A program made the position numbers and the translations under genes. A stretch of DNA of 64,000 nt from Amborella trichopoda (lineage: Eukaryota > Streptophyta > Magnoliopsida > Amborellales > Amborellaceae), in NCBI RefSeq assembly GCF_000471905.2, contig NW_006495906.1, positions 2,257,893 to 2,321,892 of the forward strand, in the 5' to 3' direction. Numbering within the stretch: position 1 is the stretch's first letter; the number at the start of each line of letters is the position of its first letter. Shown here piece by piece: positions 33,655 to 44,405 of this stretch. The notes under the pieces are model-generated. The model saw nothing but the letters and a program-made list of their open reading frames with translations. It did no database searches and was not told where the DNA came from.

Positions 33655-34060
33655 GTGTCATGTGAATGGGTACCTACTGTGTGAATGATGGTACTGTGTT
33701 GATTATGTGCTATGTGAATGGGTACCTACTGTGTGAATGATGGTACTATGTTGCTTATGTGTTATGTGAATGGGTACCTACTGTGTGAATGATGGTACCG
33801 TTTTGCTTACGTGTTATGTGAATGGGTACCTACTGTGTGAATGATGGTACCGTGTTGCTTATGTGTTATGTGAATGGGTACCTACTCTGTGAATGATGGT
33901 ATTGTCTTGCTTATGTGTTACGTAAATGGGTACCTACTGTGTGAATGATGGTACCGTGTTTCTTATGTGTTATGTGAATGGGTACCTACTGTGTGAATGA
34001 TGGTACCGTGTTCCTTATATGTTATCAGAATGGGAACCTACTGTATAAATGATGATACTG
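33655..34060 (+). repeat. 52-bp tandem array in Tekay LTR
   Basis: Seven to eight units of 52 bp. The core is 'tgtgaatgggtacctactg' followed by 'tgtgaatgatggtaccgtg' and 'ttgcttatgtgtta'. Each unit holds two related half-units beginning 'tgtgaatg'. The same array occurs inverted in both LTRs of the gag-only element (45.3 and 51.2 kb), and just its start remains at 41,430-41,459. Confidence 0.9.
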
Positions 34061-35103
34061 GCAGCTGCTTACTAGGAAGGGTACCTACTATGTGAATGAT
34101 GGTGCCTACAACTACGATCTTTTCCTAACTCCCCATGATAGGATACGAGTCAGGATGTGAAAAGTTGGGAGGGTCGTGCCCCCCCAAATCTATATGAGCA
34201 GTACACATTTGGTCACCTAATGGTAGTGTAATGCTCTCTCGCCAGAAGGGCATAAGGAGATAGTCATATCTTGCAAGGCCATCGCTTATAGAAAACCCCA
34301 AAGCACGTTGGGGATGTGTGTGTGTGAGGGCATTACAAAGTGGGGTACCCACTTGTCATTGTCCTCCCTCTTGATTGAGGGTAGAGGTTTTAAGCAGCAG
34401 GATTGGCTTAACCTGAGCAATAGAACTTCTACTTTGGGTGTAGGCTTTACTAGTTTTGTAACTGTGATCTATTGACTAACTGTTCTGCTTTAAGTAAGGT
34501 GATTGTGACTTATGCATTGTACATTGAACTGCTTTTATGATATTAATATTAGAGTGTTGAGAAGCATGTTGAGGAACTTCACTTGATACCTTGTGAATAT
34601 ATATATAGATATGTGCATTACATGTTGTTATCACTATTATGCTTGTTGAAGTGAAATGGTGTAGATCTACTTACTGGGCTTTTAGCTCATTCCATCTTAT
34701 TTACATAACGATAGAGTGAAGAGTGTGACATCCATGACAAAGGTGGGTGTCCGTTGGGGGCTTTGAAGCTCGAAGTTTAGAAGTTTGGAAAGCCGTCCTC
34801 CGAAGGCTTTCATATTATGTTTTGATGGTCTCAGCGATAAGATGAACATTTCATTGTGTATTTTTGGCCCAGTAGTACTTGAAGGAATTGTAAAGACTTT
34901 TGATATTGGATAAATGAGATGACTGTACTTTTGATTTGATAGTTGTCTGTTGAATGGATTTATTCTAGTTTTTCTTTCATGGTTTGCACTTGATTCCGTG
35001 TTTTATGCTTTAAGCCACTCCAACCTGAGTACTTGCGACCTCCGTTCACAATCCCATGCACCGTCGCTCTATGGAAGGGGTAGGGGCGGAGTCACGACAG
35101 TTA

Positions 35104-35115
35104 TGGTATCAGAGC
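35104..35115 (+). other. tRNA-Met-type primer-binding site
   Basis: 'tggtatcagagc', the standard initiator-tRNA-Met PBS of plant gypsy elements, four bases after the LTR end at 35,099. Confidence 0.9.
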
Positions 35116-35212
35116 AGCCAAGATAGGATTCTTGGCCTAGGGAGTCTTTGGAGTGTCTGTAGAGTAGTTCTTTGATAGGCTAGTAACTGGGTGTTTATGT
35201 TTTAGGTTGAAG

Positions 35213-36206
35213 ATGCCAAGGACTCATACCAAAACGCTAGTTCACGTAATGGGAACAGCAAGGCCTTCGTTGAACTCAATCGAGCTTTGGGAGCCAGGAC
35301 ACAAATGATGAGAGAAGCTATACCGGCCCCGTCTAACCCCACCTCTGATATGAATGATAGTAATCTGATCGAAAGGTTTAGGAGGCTGGCACCTCCAAAC
35401 TTTGTGGGGTATGGGGGAGTAGAAAAGGTTGAGAGATGGAGAAGAAAGATAGAAAAGATATTTGAAGTTCTAAATTGTACCAATGAGCAGAAAGTTAGGC
35501 TGGGTACCTTTATGCTCGAAGGAGAAGTTGAGCACCAGTGGAGCTCAGTAAAACAATCGTGGGAAGGGTCAGGAGTCATGACGACATGGAAGAATTTTCT
35601 AGAAGTCTTTTATGAAAATATTTCCCCTACACTGTAAAGGAAAGGAAAGAGGTAGAATTCATAGAGCTAGAACAAGGGAATATGTCCATTGAGCAATATA
35701 CAACGAAATTTGCTGAACTCTCCAAATATGCGATGCATATTATTAGTTCTGAGCTATGAAAGGCTAGTAAATTTGAGAGGGGCCTTCGGCCAGATATAAG
35801 GAGAAAGATTATCGTCGCTAACCTCAAGACCTTCTCCACATTGGTGGACTTGACCTTAAGGAAGGAGAGAGATGCTGACGACTTTCAGGCAAGAAGAGAT
35901 GGAACGTTGGGTGTTGCTCGGTCTGGGAGTTTTAAGAAAAAGGAAGGACCACCTCCAAGGAGAGAGTTGACGGGGAGAAACAATCTAGGTGGTTTCAAGA
36001 TCCCGAGGATTGTTCCAAGTGATGTGAGGGGCAACCGACGCCCAATCTACCCTCACTGTGGTTTAGGAAATCATACAGTGGCTGAATGCTTCAGAAAGGT
36101 CAGGGCCTACTTTTAGTGTAGCAAATTGGGCCACTTAGTGAAAGACTGTCCCGTCAGGGGATCAAAGGACCGACCGAGGGCTCAAGGGTGGGTGTTCGCC
36201 TTGACC
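35213..36206 (+). pseudogene. Tekay gag
   Basis: Gag of a chromovirus-type element. The start ATG at 35,213 is supported by the gag-only copies, whose proteins start at the equivalent place. A frameshift follows within about ten codons. The core frame (35,230-35,637) carries 'RFRRLAPPNFVGYGGVEK', the usual start of the retrotransposon Gag domain. Another frameshift near 35,635 leads into 'VEFIELEQGNMS' and 'KFERGLRPDI'. The zinc knuckles at about 36,045-36,155 are damaged: the first ligand Cys of both is replaced (Tyr), and a TAG sits inside the second. Compared with the minus-strand gag-only copies it has more frameshifts. Confidence 0.8.
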
Positions 36207-36869
36207 GAGTAAGAAGCTAAGGCGTCAACCTCTGTGATTCGAGGTATGCTTTCTATATGTGGTATTGTAGAAAAAGTTTTAATTGATCCTGGACCTTCCC
36301 ATTCATTTGTTGCACCGCACTTTGCATGTCACTTGGATGTTAAGCCTGTACAACTTGTTTGGACTTTGGTAGTATGGACGTCTATGGGAGAGTCAATAGA
36401 AACTGATATAATGCATAAACAGCGTGGGGTTGTGATTGAAGGGCATTTGTTACCTATAGATTTGATACTCTTAGATGTTCGAGACATTGATATTATTTCG
36501 GGTATGGATTGGTTGTCTACCCACTATGCCACAATGAACTGTTTTGATAAGATTGTAACTTTCAGATGCTCGGGTCAACCTGAACTAAATTTTAAGGGCA
36601 TTAAAGATGTTTCTCCTTTACAAATCATCTCAGCCCTTCGGGCCTCTCGTTTGTTGACCAAAAGATGTGCTGGATACTTGGCTTATGTAGCAGAAAACTG
36701 GGATGTTCAGTCTAAATTAGAAGAGATACCCGTGGTGAGAGAATATCCAGAGGTCTTCCCTGAAGAGTTAACTTCTCTAACCCTGGTTAGAGAAATTGAA
36801 ATTGAAATAGAGGGGGCCCCTGGTACAACTCTTATTTCTAAAGCCCCCATATTGGATGGCCCCAACTGA
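36207..36869 (+). pseudogene. Tekay aspartic protease
   Basis: Same frame as the end of gag, separated by a TAA at 36,207. The catalytic segment reads 'LIDPGPSHSFVAPHF' (D-P-G, near 36,280) and is followed by 'IDLILLDVRDIDIISGMDWL', both typical of Del/Tekay proteases. The frame ends at 36,869, but the true continuation into RT is one base out of phase near 36,850 (C-run), so polyprotein synthesis is broken. Confidence 0.8.
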
Positions 36870-39590
36870 GTTAAAGGAATTGAAGGAGAAATTACAGGAA
36901 TTATTGGATAAGGGATTCATCCGACCCAGTATGTCACTATGGGGCATGCCGATTCTATTTGTGAAGAAGAAAGACGGGTCTTTGAGGCTATGCATGGATT
37001 ATAGAAAGTTAAATCAGGTTACAGTAAAGAATAAATACTCGTTGCTCATAATTGATGACCTATTCAATAAACTGCAAGGGGCCGAAGTATTTTCTAAGAT
37101 TGACCTCTGGTCTGGGTACTACCAATTGCGTGTTCAGGAAGAGGATATCTCTAAGACTGCGTTCAGGACTAGTTATGGCCACTACGAGTTCTTAGTCATG
37201 CCTTTTGGATTAACGAATGCACCGGCTGTCCATATGGATCTGATAAACAAAGTCTTTAGGCCCTATTTGGATAACTTTGTAGTGGTCTTTATAGATGATA
37301 TTTTTGTATATTTCAAGAATCAGATAGGTCATGGGAAACATTTACGAGTGGTCCTCTAGACTCTAAGGATGAAGAAATTGTATGCTAAGCTCAATAAGAG
37401 TGAATTTTTGCTCCCAAGTGTGGCTTTCCTCAAGCAAATTATTTCCAAAGAGGGGATTGTTGTTGATCCATGTAAGATTGATGTCGTGCTTAAATGGGAA
37501 ACACCAACGAATGTATATGGAGTTTGCAGTTTCATAGGACTGATGGGGTATTACAGGCGTTTTGTAGAGGGGTTCTCAAAAATAGAACTTCCCCTAACCC
37601 GTCTAACTCAAAAGGAAGTTAAGTTTGTATGGTCCGATAACTGTGAAAGAAGCTTTCAGGAATTAAAGAAGAGACAGACTACAACCTTGATACTGACCTT
37701 GCCTGAGGGGAATGAAGATTTTGAGGTTTTTACTGATCCCTTACACAAAGGGCTTGGATGTGTACTGATGAAAAGGGGAAAGGTTATAGCCTATGCCTCA
37801 AGGTAGTTAAAGCCGTACGAGCAGAACCATCCCACTCATGATTTGGAACTCGCAATTGTGGTTTTTGCCCTAAACATTTGGAGACATTATCTGTATGGAA
37901 CTCAGTTTAGAGTGTTCACCGACCACAAGAGCCTCAAGCACTTATTTTCTCATAAAGAATTGAATATGAGACAAAGAAGATGGATGGACTTGCTCTATGA
38001 TTATGATTGTACCATCAATTACCAACCGGGTAAGACAATGTTGTAGGAAGCCTATGATGTCAATGGCTCACATGATGGTCCGAGAGATGAAGCTACAAGA
38101 AGATGTACTAGAATGGCACCCAATTCTGCCCCTTGATGATGGGAAAGGAAAAATTTCATGTGTAAAAAAAGAGCCCCATCTCTTTCAGCAAATCCGAGTG
38201 CGCAAAAGCAGGATCCTCAGTTCATGAAAATTTTCAAGGAAATAAATTCAGAGGGTAAGGAGGATTTTGTTATGGGCGGTGATGATATGTTAAGAATTAT
38301 AGGTCGCGTTTATATCTCTAACGATGAGAAGGTAAAAAGGTCTATTTTAGAGGAAGCACACCACTCACGTTATATAGTACACCCAAGGAGCACTAAAAGG
38401 TATCAACATCTGGAAAGAGTCTTTTGGTGGAATAACATGAAGAGAGAAGTAGCAGAATTTGTTTCCAAGTGCATGATCTGTCAACAAGTGAAGGCTGAAC
38501 ATCAGAAACCTACTGGGCAGTTATAGCCCTTACCTGTGCTAGAATGGAAGTGGGAGTACCAAACTATGGATTTCGTGTCTGGCCTGTCGAGATCAAGTTT
38601 GGGACAAGATAGTATTTGGGTTGTTGTGGACCGACTCACGAAAGCTGCTCATACCATGGATAAGTTGGCCCCACTATACGCCAAGGAGATAGTAAGGCTG
38701 CATGGGTTTCCTATTTGTATTATGTCCGACAGAGACCCCAAATTTACTTCAAGGTTTTAAAACAGCCTACAGTCGGGCATGGGGACCAAACTCACCGTTA
38801 GTACAACTTTCCACCCTCAGATAGATGGACAGTCAGAAAGGACCATACAAACCCCGGAAGATATGTTGAGGGCTTGTGTTTCAGATTTTAAGGGAAATTG
38901 GGATAATCATCTGCCTCTGATAGAGTTTTCTTATACTAATAGTTTCTAGGCCAGTAATCAGATGGCAACTTTTGAGGCATTGTATGGGAGGAAGTGCAGA
39001 TCACCTATATGTTGAGATGAGGTTGGTGAAAGAAAACTTTTAGGGTCAGAGATTGTTCAAGTAACTTAAGAAAAGATTGCCTTAATTCGAGAGCGGCTCA
39101 AGACAGCCCAAAGCCGGCAGAAGAGTTATGCTGACAATCGGAGAAGGAACTTTGAATTTGAAGTGGGCGATCGAGTTTATCTGAAAGTATCACCCACTAA
39201 GGGTATAATGAGATTTGACAAGAAAGGGAAACTGGGTCCACGATTTATTGGACCCTTTGAGATTTTACAAAGAATTGGAGGTGTGGCATATCGATTGGCC
39301 CTACTACCCGAGTTAGCCAATATCCATAATGTGTTTCATTTGTCGTTATTAAAAAAGTATCATCCCGATCCGTCCCACGTTTTGGAGTATGAGCCAATCC
39401 TGATCAGGGAGGATTTAACTCATATAGAACAACCTATTGACATACTGGATAAAAGAATTCATATTTTGCATCATAAAGAGATTCCTCTAGTCCAGGTTTT
39501 ATGGTAATATCACTTGAGGTAAGAATCAATGTCGGAGCGAGAAGATGAAATTCGGGCCTTGTACCCCATTTATTCGACTAACGATTTTGA
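36840..39590 (+). pseudogene. Tekay pol: RT, RNase H, integrase, chromodomain
   Basis: Largely one frame with about ten stops (for example TAG at 37,357, 37,804, 38,044 and 38,524) and a local shift near 38,050-38,150. RT (36,856-37,560): '[19 protein letters not shown]', '[14 protein letters not shown]', 'MPFGLTNAP', catalytic 'FIDDIFVY'. RNase H (37,725-38,040): Asp in 'FTDPLHKGLG', Glu in '[12 protein letters not shown]', Asp in '[11 protein letters not shown]'. Integrase (38,330-39,160): HHCC zinc finger ending 'CMICQQV', then 'MDFVSGL', 'MSDRDPKF' and 'GQSERTIQT' giving D, D, E, with some residues missing between the first two. The C-terminal 'GPFEILQRIGGVAYRLAL' is followed by a chromodomain ('PIDILDKRIHILHHKEIPLV' and 'DEIRALYP'). 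This places it in Tekay/Del. Confidence 0.88.
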
Positions 39591-39607
39591 GGAAAAAATC
39601 TTTTAAT

Positions 39608-39614
39608 AGGGGGA
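39608..39614 (+). other. Polypurine tract
   Basis: 'agggggga' less its last base, directly before the 3' LTR start at about 39,618. It is shorter and more decayed than the one at 10,127-10,136. Confidence 0.55.
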
Positions 39615-39617
39615 TGA

Positions 39618-41459
39618 ATGGATAACCTAGATTTTTCCCAGCCAGTTAGTGGGCATGGCCGTGGAGTGCACGGCAGTGAAGAGCGCAATGTCGTGAGAGA
39701 AAGAAGTACCAGCATCGGTTGTGTTATGTGTAGCACCGGCTGTGAAGGAGAAGAAGTACTAACGTCAGCTACAATGTGTGTAGCGGCGGCTATGAAGAGA
39801 AATAAGTACCAGCGACAACTGTGTTGTGTGCAATGTCGGCTATGTTATGTGCAGTGCCGACTGTGATTGTGTGCAGCGCCTGCTGTGAAGATGAGAGGGA
39901 TGGACCACTGCCGGCTATGTACTGCCGGCTGTGTCTCTAACATGCATGTGCTAATGGTGTCACTTGCTGAGTGCATGCTGTTTGAGTGCCACTTGTCCAG
40001 ATTTTGAAGTCTTTTGGCACCACTTAGGCAACCACCCCACCCTCATAAGTACTTAAGCCTCCTCAGTCACCCACACCACTCACTCTTCCGGCATCTCTTC
40101 TCTCTCTCTAAGGCAAAGGTTTGAAGAAGTGACTATTGGAGGGCAGCCATTGCTGAGTGGGTGAGAGCTGATTGGAGAAGGCACCATTATTGTTTAGGCA
40201 AGAGGATGCATCACCATTGCATTGTAGTAGTAAGGATGTATGGGAATTTATGCATGTGAAATGAGCAAGGAAAGTGTATGTGATGTAGAAAATCCTTAAT
40301 GTGATGTAGAAAATCCTTACACCTTGTTCACTGAAACTTGGGGTTTTGTTCTACAATAGAAGTGGATGCTAAGGTTGAATGTATGATTCTTAGATTATGT
40401 ATGAAATGTTGTGTACATTGTGAGAGGATGGTTGTTATCATGTCCTGTACCACGGAATCAAGGTTATGGAATGTGTTCTTGAAATATGTCATATGCTATT
40501 ATGAAATTCCAGAAATATGTGTGTCCTTGAAGAGGCTTTTGAGTAGCCAAATGGGATCTGATTGACCTCCAATCACCACCAATGGAAATATGTACGTGTC
40601 TAGTATAATTTTTCTTTTTGCCTACTATTGAAATTCTTTACAAAAATTAATTTTTGTTTCAAAATGAGAAGGTATATCACAGTTGACTGTTTTCCTGAAG
40701 TTTTCACTAATATCATTGTGGTCACTGAGTCTAACTAACCAAATGAACTTCATTTTCTGCTAAACCATAGATATTTGAAAGATCATAATTAATGGGCTAA
40801 AATTTTCATGAAGAAACTATTTTGAAACCCTTCCTAGATTGAAAGTTACACTTCGTTTTATGAAGGTAGGTCGGTGTGGCAACGTTGATAAAAACTAAGA
40901 ACTATTATCTTGTTTGGCACGAATCTTTGAAACAACAAATGGAGTCCAATTGCTTTCAAATTTTCTTTGTTAAAGTTATATGTCTTGGTTTAAACTTTTA
41001 CTTTGAAACCGTCACAAGCTACTTCACGGTTTGAGAGTTATAGTGGTATGAAGCAAGGTATGTCGCTATCCACACTACACAGCAAGGTGCAGCTAGAAAA
41101 CCCTCACCTCTTTGGACTTTTTAAAGGCCAAACACGGTCCAATTATCTTCAAACTACACCCATTTGAAAGATAGGTGTGTTAAGTACAAAATTAATGTTG
41201 GAACCATCTTCAAACTCTAAACGGTCCAAAAGCTATGACCCTAATGGTGAGCGCATGTCACTGCTCTTGCTGGCAGGAAATTGAGCGGTAAGGCTTAACA
41301 TGAATAATGTCACGAATACTATGGTACTGTCATTATGATATTGATTAAATATGACATGCCGCTATCAAAATGTGATATTTCTTCTATCATGATGAGATAC
41401 TGATATCGTCGTAATGTGATATTATGCTGCTTATGTGTTATGTGAATGGGTACTTACTG
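39618..41459 (+). repeat. Tekay 3' LTR, truncated
   Basis: Collinear with 10,139-11,568 joined to 33,263-33,690. It runs continuously through the GTCAC target sequence at 41,015-41,019, so it is the empty-site reference for the Tat insertion. It ends abruptly in the first unit of the 52-bp array ('tgggtacttactg'), fused to the internal end of the inverted gag-only element. The 'gccggctgtg' minisatellite is at 39,660-39,935. Confidence 0.85.
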
Positions 41460-41879
41460 ATTTTGTCCAAAAAATCATACATATGAAATGCAACAACCGG
41501 GGGAGGACACCCACACATCCACTACTGTCTCATCCAACTGTCTATAGTCTTATCATCAGCATTACATAGTCTATACTTCACATTTCACCCACAGTGTCAT
41601 CCATTGCCCATTCAGATGCCTTAGCATTTCAGACATTCCATCAATTCATTTAACCATCGTTAACAAGTTGACACACACACAAACATAGGGCAAGACATTC
41701 AACTCTATGCAATTTCATCAGTTCAGCCACTACCAGTTTACGATCAGTATCAGTCTGTAAATAAGGTCCGACAATACTCATAGTGCGGCACCTTACAAGC
41801 ATCAATCATATAATACACTTAAAACACACATCATAGAATCACAGCCACAAAACTAAGCTCTGTAATATGCCCAAATCAG

Positions 41880-43030
41880 GCACCTCACTATTATTCATCA
41901 TATGGTCAGGCCCTGCCAAGGGCTCAGAGCAGGCTTTCTATTAACATTAGTCACAAAGATATGCCCTACAGTATGCTGAAAGTAGAAACCCCACTACAAT
42001 CACAATATCAGGTCCTCTAATACTCTCAAAGCAGGCACCCTACAATCTCAATCGTGGTCATGCAATACATTCAAAGCATGCACCATAGCATCACCAGGCT
42101 GGGCCCTACATTATGCTCAAAGTAGGCACCACAGTACGATCACAATATCAGGTCTTGCAATACGATCAAAGCAAGCATCCTACAATCTCGATCGTAGTCA
42201 TGCAATACGCTCAAAGCATGCATCAAAGAATCACAAAGTCGAGCCCTACAATCCACTCAAAGTAGGCACCACAGTAAAATCACAATATAATGCCCTGCAG
42301 TATGCTCAAGGCAGGCACCTAAAAAATCACAAGGTCAGACCCTACAATACTCTCAAAGTAGGCACCTAACAAATCCCAAAGTCAGGCCCTGCAATACGCT
42401 CAAAGCAAGCACCTAACTATCACAAGGTCAGGCCCTATAATAAGCTCAAAGTAGGCACCTAACAAATCACAAAGTCAAGCCCTACAATACACTCAAAGCA
42501 GGCACCTAACTATCACAAGGTCAGGCCCGATAATATGTTCAAAGTAGGCACCTAACAAATCACAAAGTCATGCCCTGCAATATGCTCAAAGTAGGCTCCT
42601 AACTATGACAAGGTCAGGCCTTACAATACGCTTAAAGTAGGCACCTAAAAAACCACAAAGTCAGGCCCCCTGCAATACACTCAAACCAGGCATCTAACTA
42701 TGAAAAGGTCAGGCCCTACAATATGCTAAAAGTAGGCACCTAAATATAACAAAGTCAAGCCCTGCAATATGCTCAAAGCTGCAACCTAGCTATCACAAGG
42801 TCAAGCCCTATAATATGCTCAAAGCAGGTACCTAACAAATCACAAAACCAAGCTTTACAATACGCTCAAACTGGGCACCTAACTATCAGAAGTCATGCCC
42901 TACAATACGTTCAAAATAGGCACCTAACAAATCACAAAGTCAGGCCCTACAATACGCTCAAAGAAGGCACCTACCTATCAGAAGGTAAAGCCCTACAATA
43001 CGCTCAAAGTAGGCACCTAACAAATCATAA
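41880..43030 (-). repeat. 46-bp tandem array in place of pol (unit 2)
   Basis: About two dozen units, core 'caggccctacaatacgctca' then 'aagtaggcacctaac', ending alternately in 'aaatcacaaagt' or 'tatcacaaggt'. The alternation gives a higher-order period of about 93 bp over much of the array. The flank at 41,460-41,880 is non-coding. Confidence 0.88.
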
Positions 43031-43295
43031 TTACAATATCAACTAAGGTCATGCAATATACTCAAATCATGCTCAACAAAACTCGTAGCACTCGCTACAA
43101 TCATACCATGTTTCACACAGTTATCATACAAAAGGATCTCAAAGGATCCCCCAAATCAATCGCACACAATTTAAGCACAATTAGGCAGTAAAGGTCCAAA
43201 TGTCATTAGATATGCCAAAATATAGTACTACCATAATAGTGAGAGGGAACAAGGTCTAGCAAAACTTTAGAATCTACATTCCAATCAAAACACTT

Positions 43296-44294
43296 CTAGT
43301 TCCCTGAAGTCGAGGCTTTACGTCCTTCCCTGACGAGTGCAATGACTCGACCCTGAGTCTTGGGTTTGGGTTCATCCTTCAATGTCGGGCATTCTCTAAT
43401 CAGGTGCTCTGACTTGCCACAGTTGTAACATGTCCTGGTCTTCAGCCAGCACTCAAAAGCCGCATGGTTCTGCTTCTTGCAAGAGGTGCAATACATGAGC
43501 TGACTCTGCTTGACGTCGCCCCGAGAGTTCTTTTGGGCCTTGCCATTCCTCCGATGTTCCTTTTCTCGTGGACCCCCAAAGGGTGGAGGCCCTGTCCTTT
43601 GCTTCTCTTACCTTAGTCGATATTCATCACAGTCCTTTTCCACCTTCCTAGCCAAGTCTACTAGTTGAGAGATGGCCTTAGGATTGGTCGAAAAAACTCC
43701 CCCACTGATAACGGGCCACAAACCTCTCTCAAACTTGCTTGTCTTCCTAGCCTCCGTGTCGATGATATGTTGCGTGTATCGGGATAACTCTGAAAATTTA
43801 GCCACATATTGATCAACGGTCAGATTCCCATATTGTAGCTCTATGAATTCCACCTCTTTCCATTCCTTTATTGATTCAGGGAAATAGTTTTCATTGAAGG
43901 CCTCTAAAAATCCTTTTCAAGTAAGTACTATCTCATCCTCTTCCCAAGCTTGCTGAGCCGAATGCCACTAATGTTTGGCGTCCCCTCCTAACATGAAGGC
44001 ACCTGGTCTCAACTTCTGCTCATCAGAGCACTGGAGGGCTCTAAAAATATTTTCCACTTGCATTAGCCTTCTCTCTGCTTTCTCTACACTTCCCTACCCT
44101 AAGAAAGTTGGAGATGTCAGTCTCTTAAACGTCTCCATCAGGTTACTATCATTTTGTCCTGGGGTAGGGGTGGATAGGGTCGGCATTGCTTCCTTCATCA
44201 TCTGTGTCATGGCCACTAAGGTCTTGACAAACTCAGCGAGGGCCTCGGTGTTTTCATAATTAGAACTTGCATTATTGGCCCGTGTCCTAAGCAT
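43296..44294 (-). pseudogene. Gag of non-autonomous Tekay, unit 2
   Basis: A 333-codon frame from ATG (44,294) to TAG (43,296-43,298), all in one frame. It has about four internal stops and no frameshift, the best-preserved gag in the window. Domains: N-terminal 'NASSNYENTEALAEFV'; Gag core with 'LMETFKRLTSPTFLG' and 'VEFIELQYGNLT..KFSELSRY' (about residues 150-230). Two perfect knuckles follow, 'CTSCKKQNHAAFEC' and 'CYNCGKSEHLIREC' (C-X2-C-X4-H-X4-C), then a basic tail ending 'KASTSGN'. At least two of the internal stops look like single C-to-T or G-to-A changes. The stop falls where the protease would begin in full elements and is shared with unit 1. Confidence 0.85.
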
Positions 44295-44389
44295 CTTAAA
44301 CCTATGACACAAGCACTCAATTACTAATTTACCCAAAACTATTCTAAAGACACTTCTAAACTCCTTAGGCCAAGAATTCTATCATGGCT

Positions 44390-44401
44390 GCTTAGATACC
44401 A
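44390..44401 (-). other. tRNA-Met-type PBS (unit 2)
   Basis: Minus strand 'tggtatctaagc', differing from the standard 'tggtatcagagc' at two positions, four bases after the LTR end at 44,406. Confidence 0.8.
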
Positions 44402-44405
44402 TAAT

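Larger units (their letters stand above)
33263..35099 (+). repeat. Tekay LTR, second half (split LTR)
   Basis: Continuation of 10,139-11,568. It contains the 52-bp tandem array, a GC-poor region, and ends '..gcggagtcacgaca' four bases before a tRNA-Met-type PBS. It therefore acts as the 5' LTR of the gag-pol unit at 35.1-39.6 kb. A minus-strand open frame at 34,125-34,352 lies inside the LTR and has no domain. Confidence 0.85.

Noticed and set aside
34125..34352. Minus-strand open frame of 75 codons
   Set aside because: Inside the Tekay LTR, and the matching region of the inverted LTRs near 45.2 and 51.2 kb shows no conserved peptide.
41880..43030. CRISPR-like regular repeat pattern
   Set aside because: Units are contiguous and diverge gradually, with no unique spacers; it is a tandem array in a plant retrotransposon.
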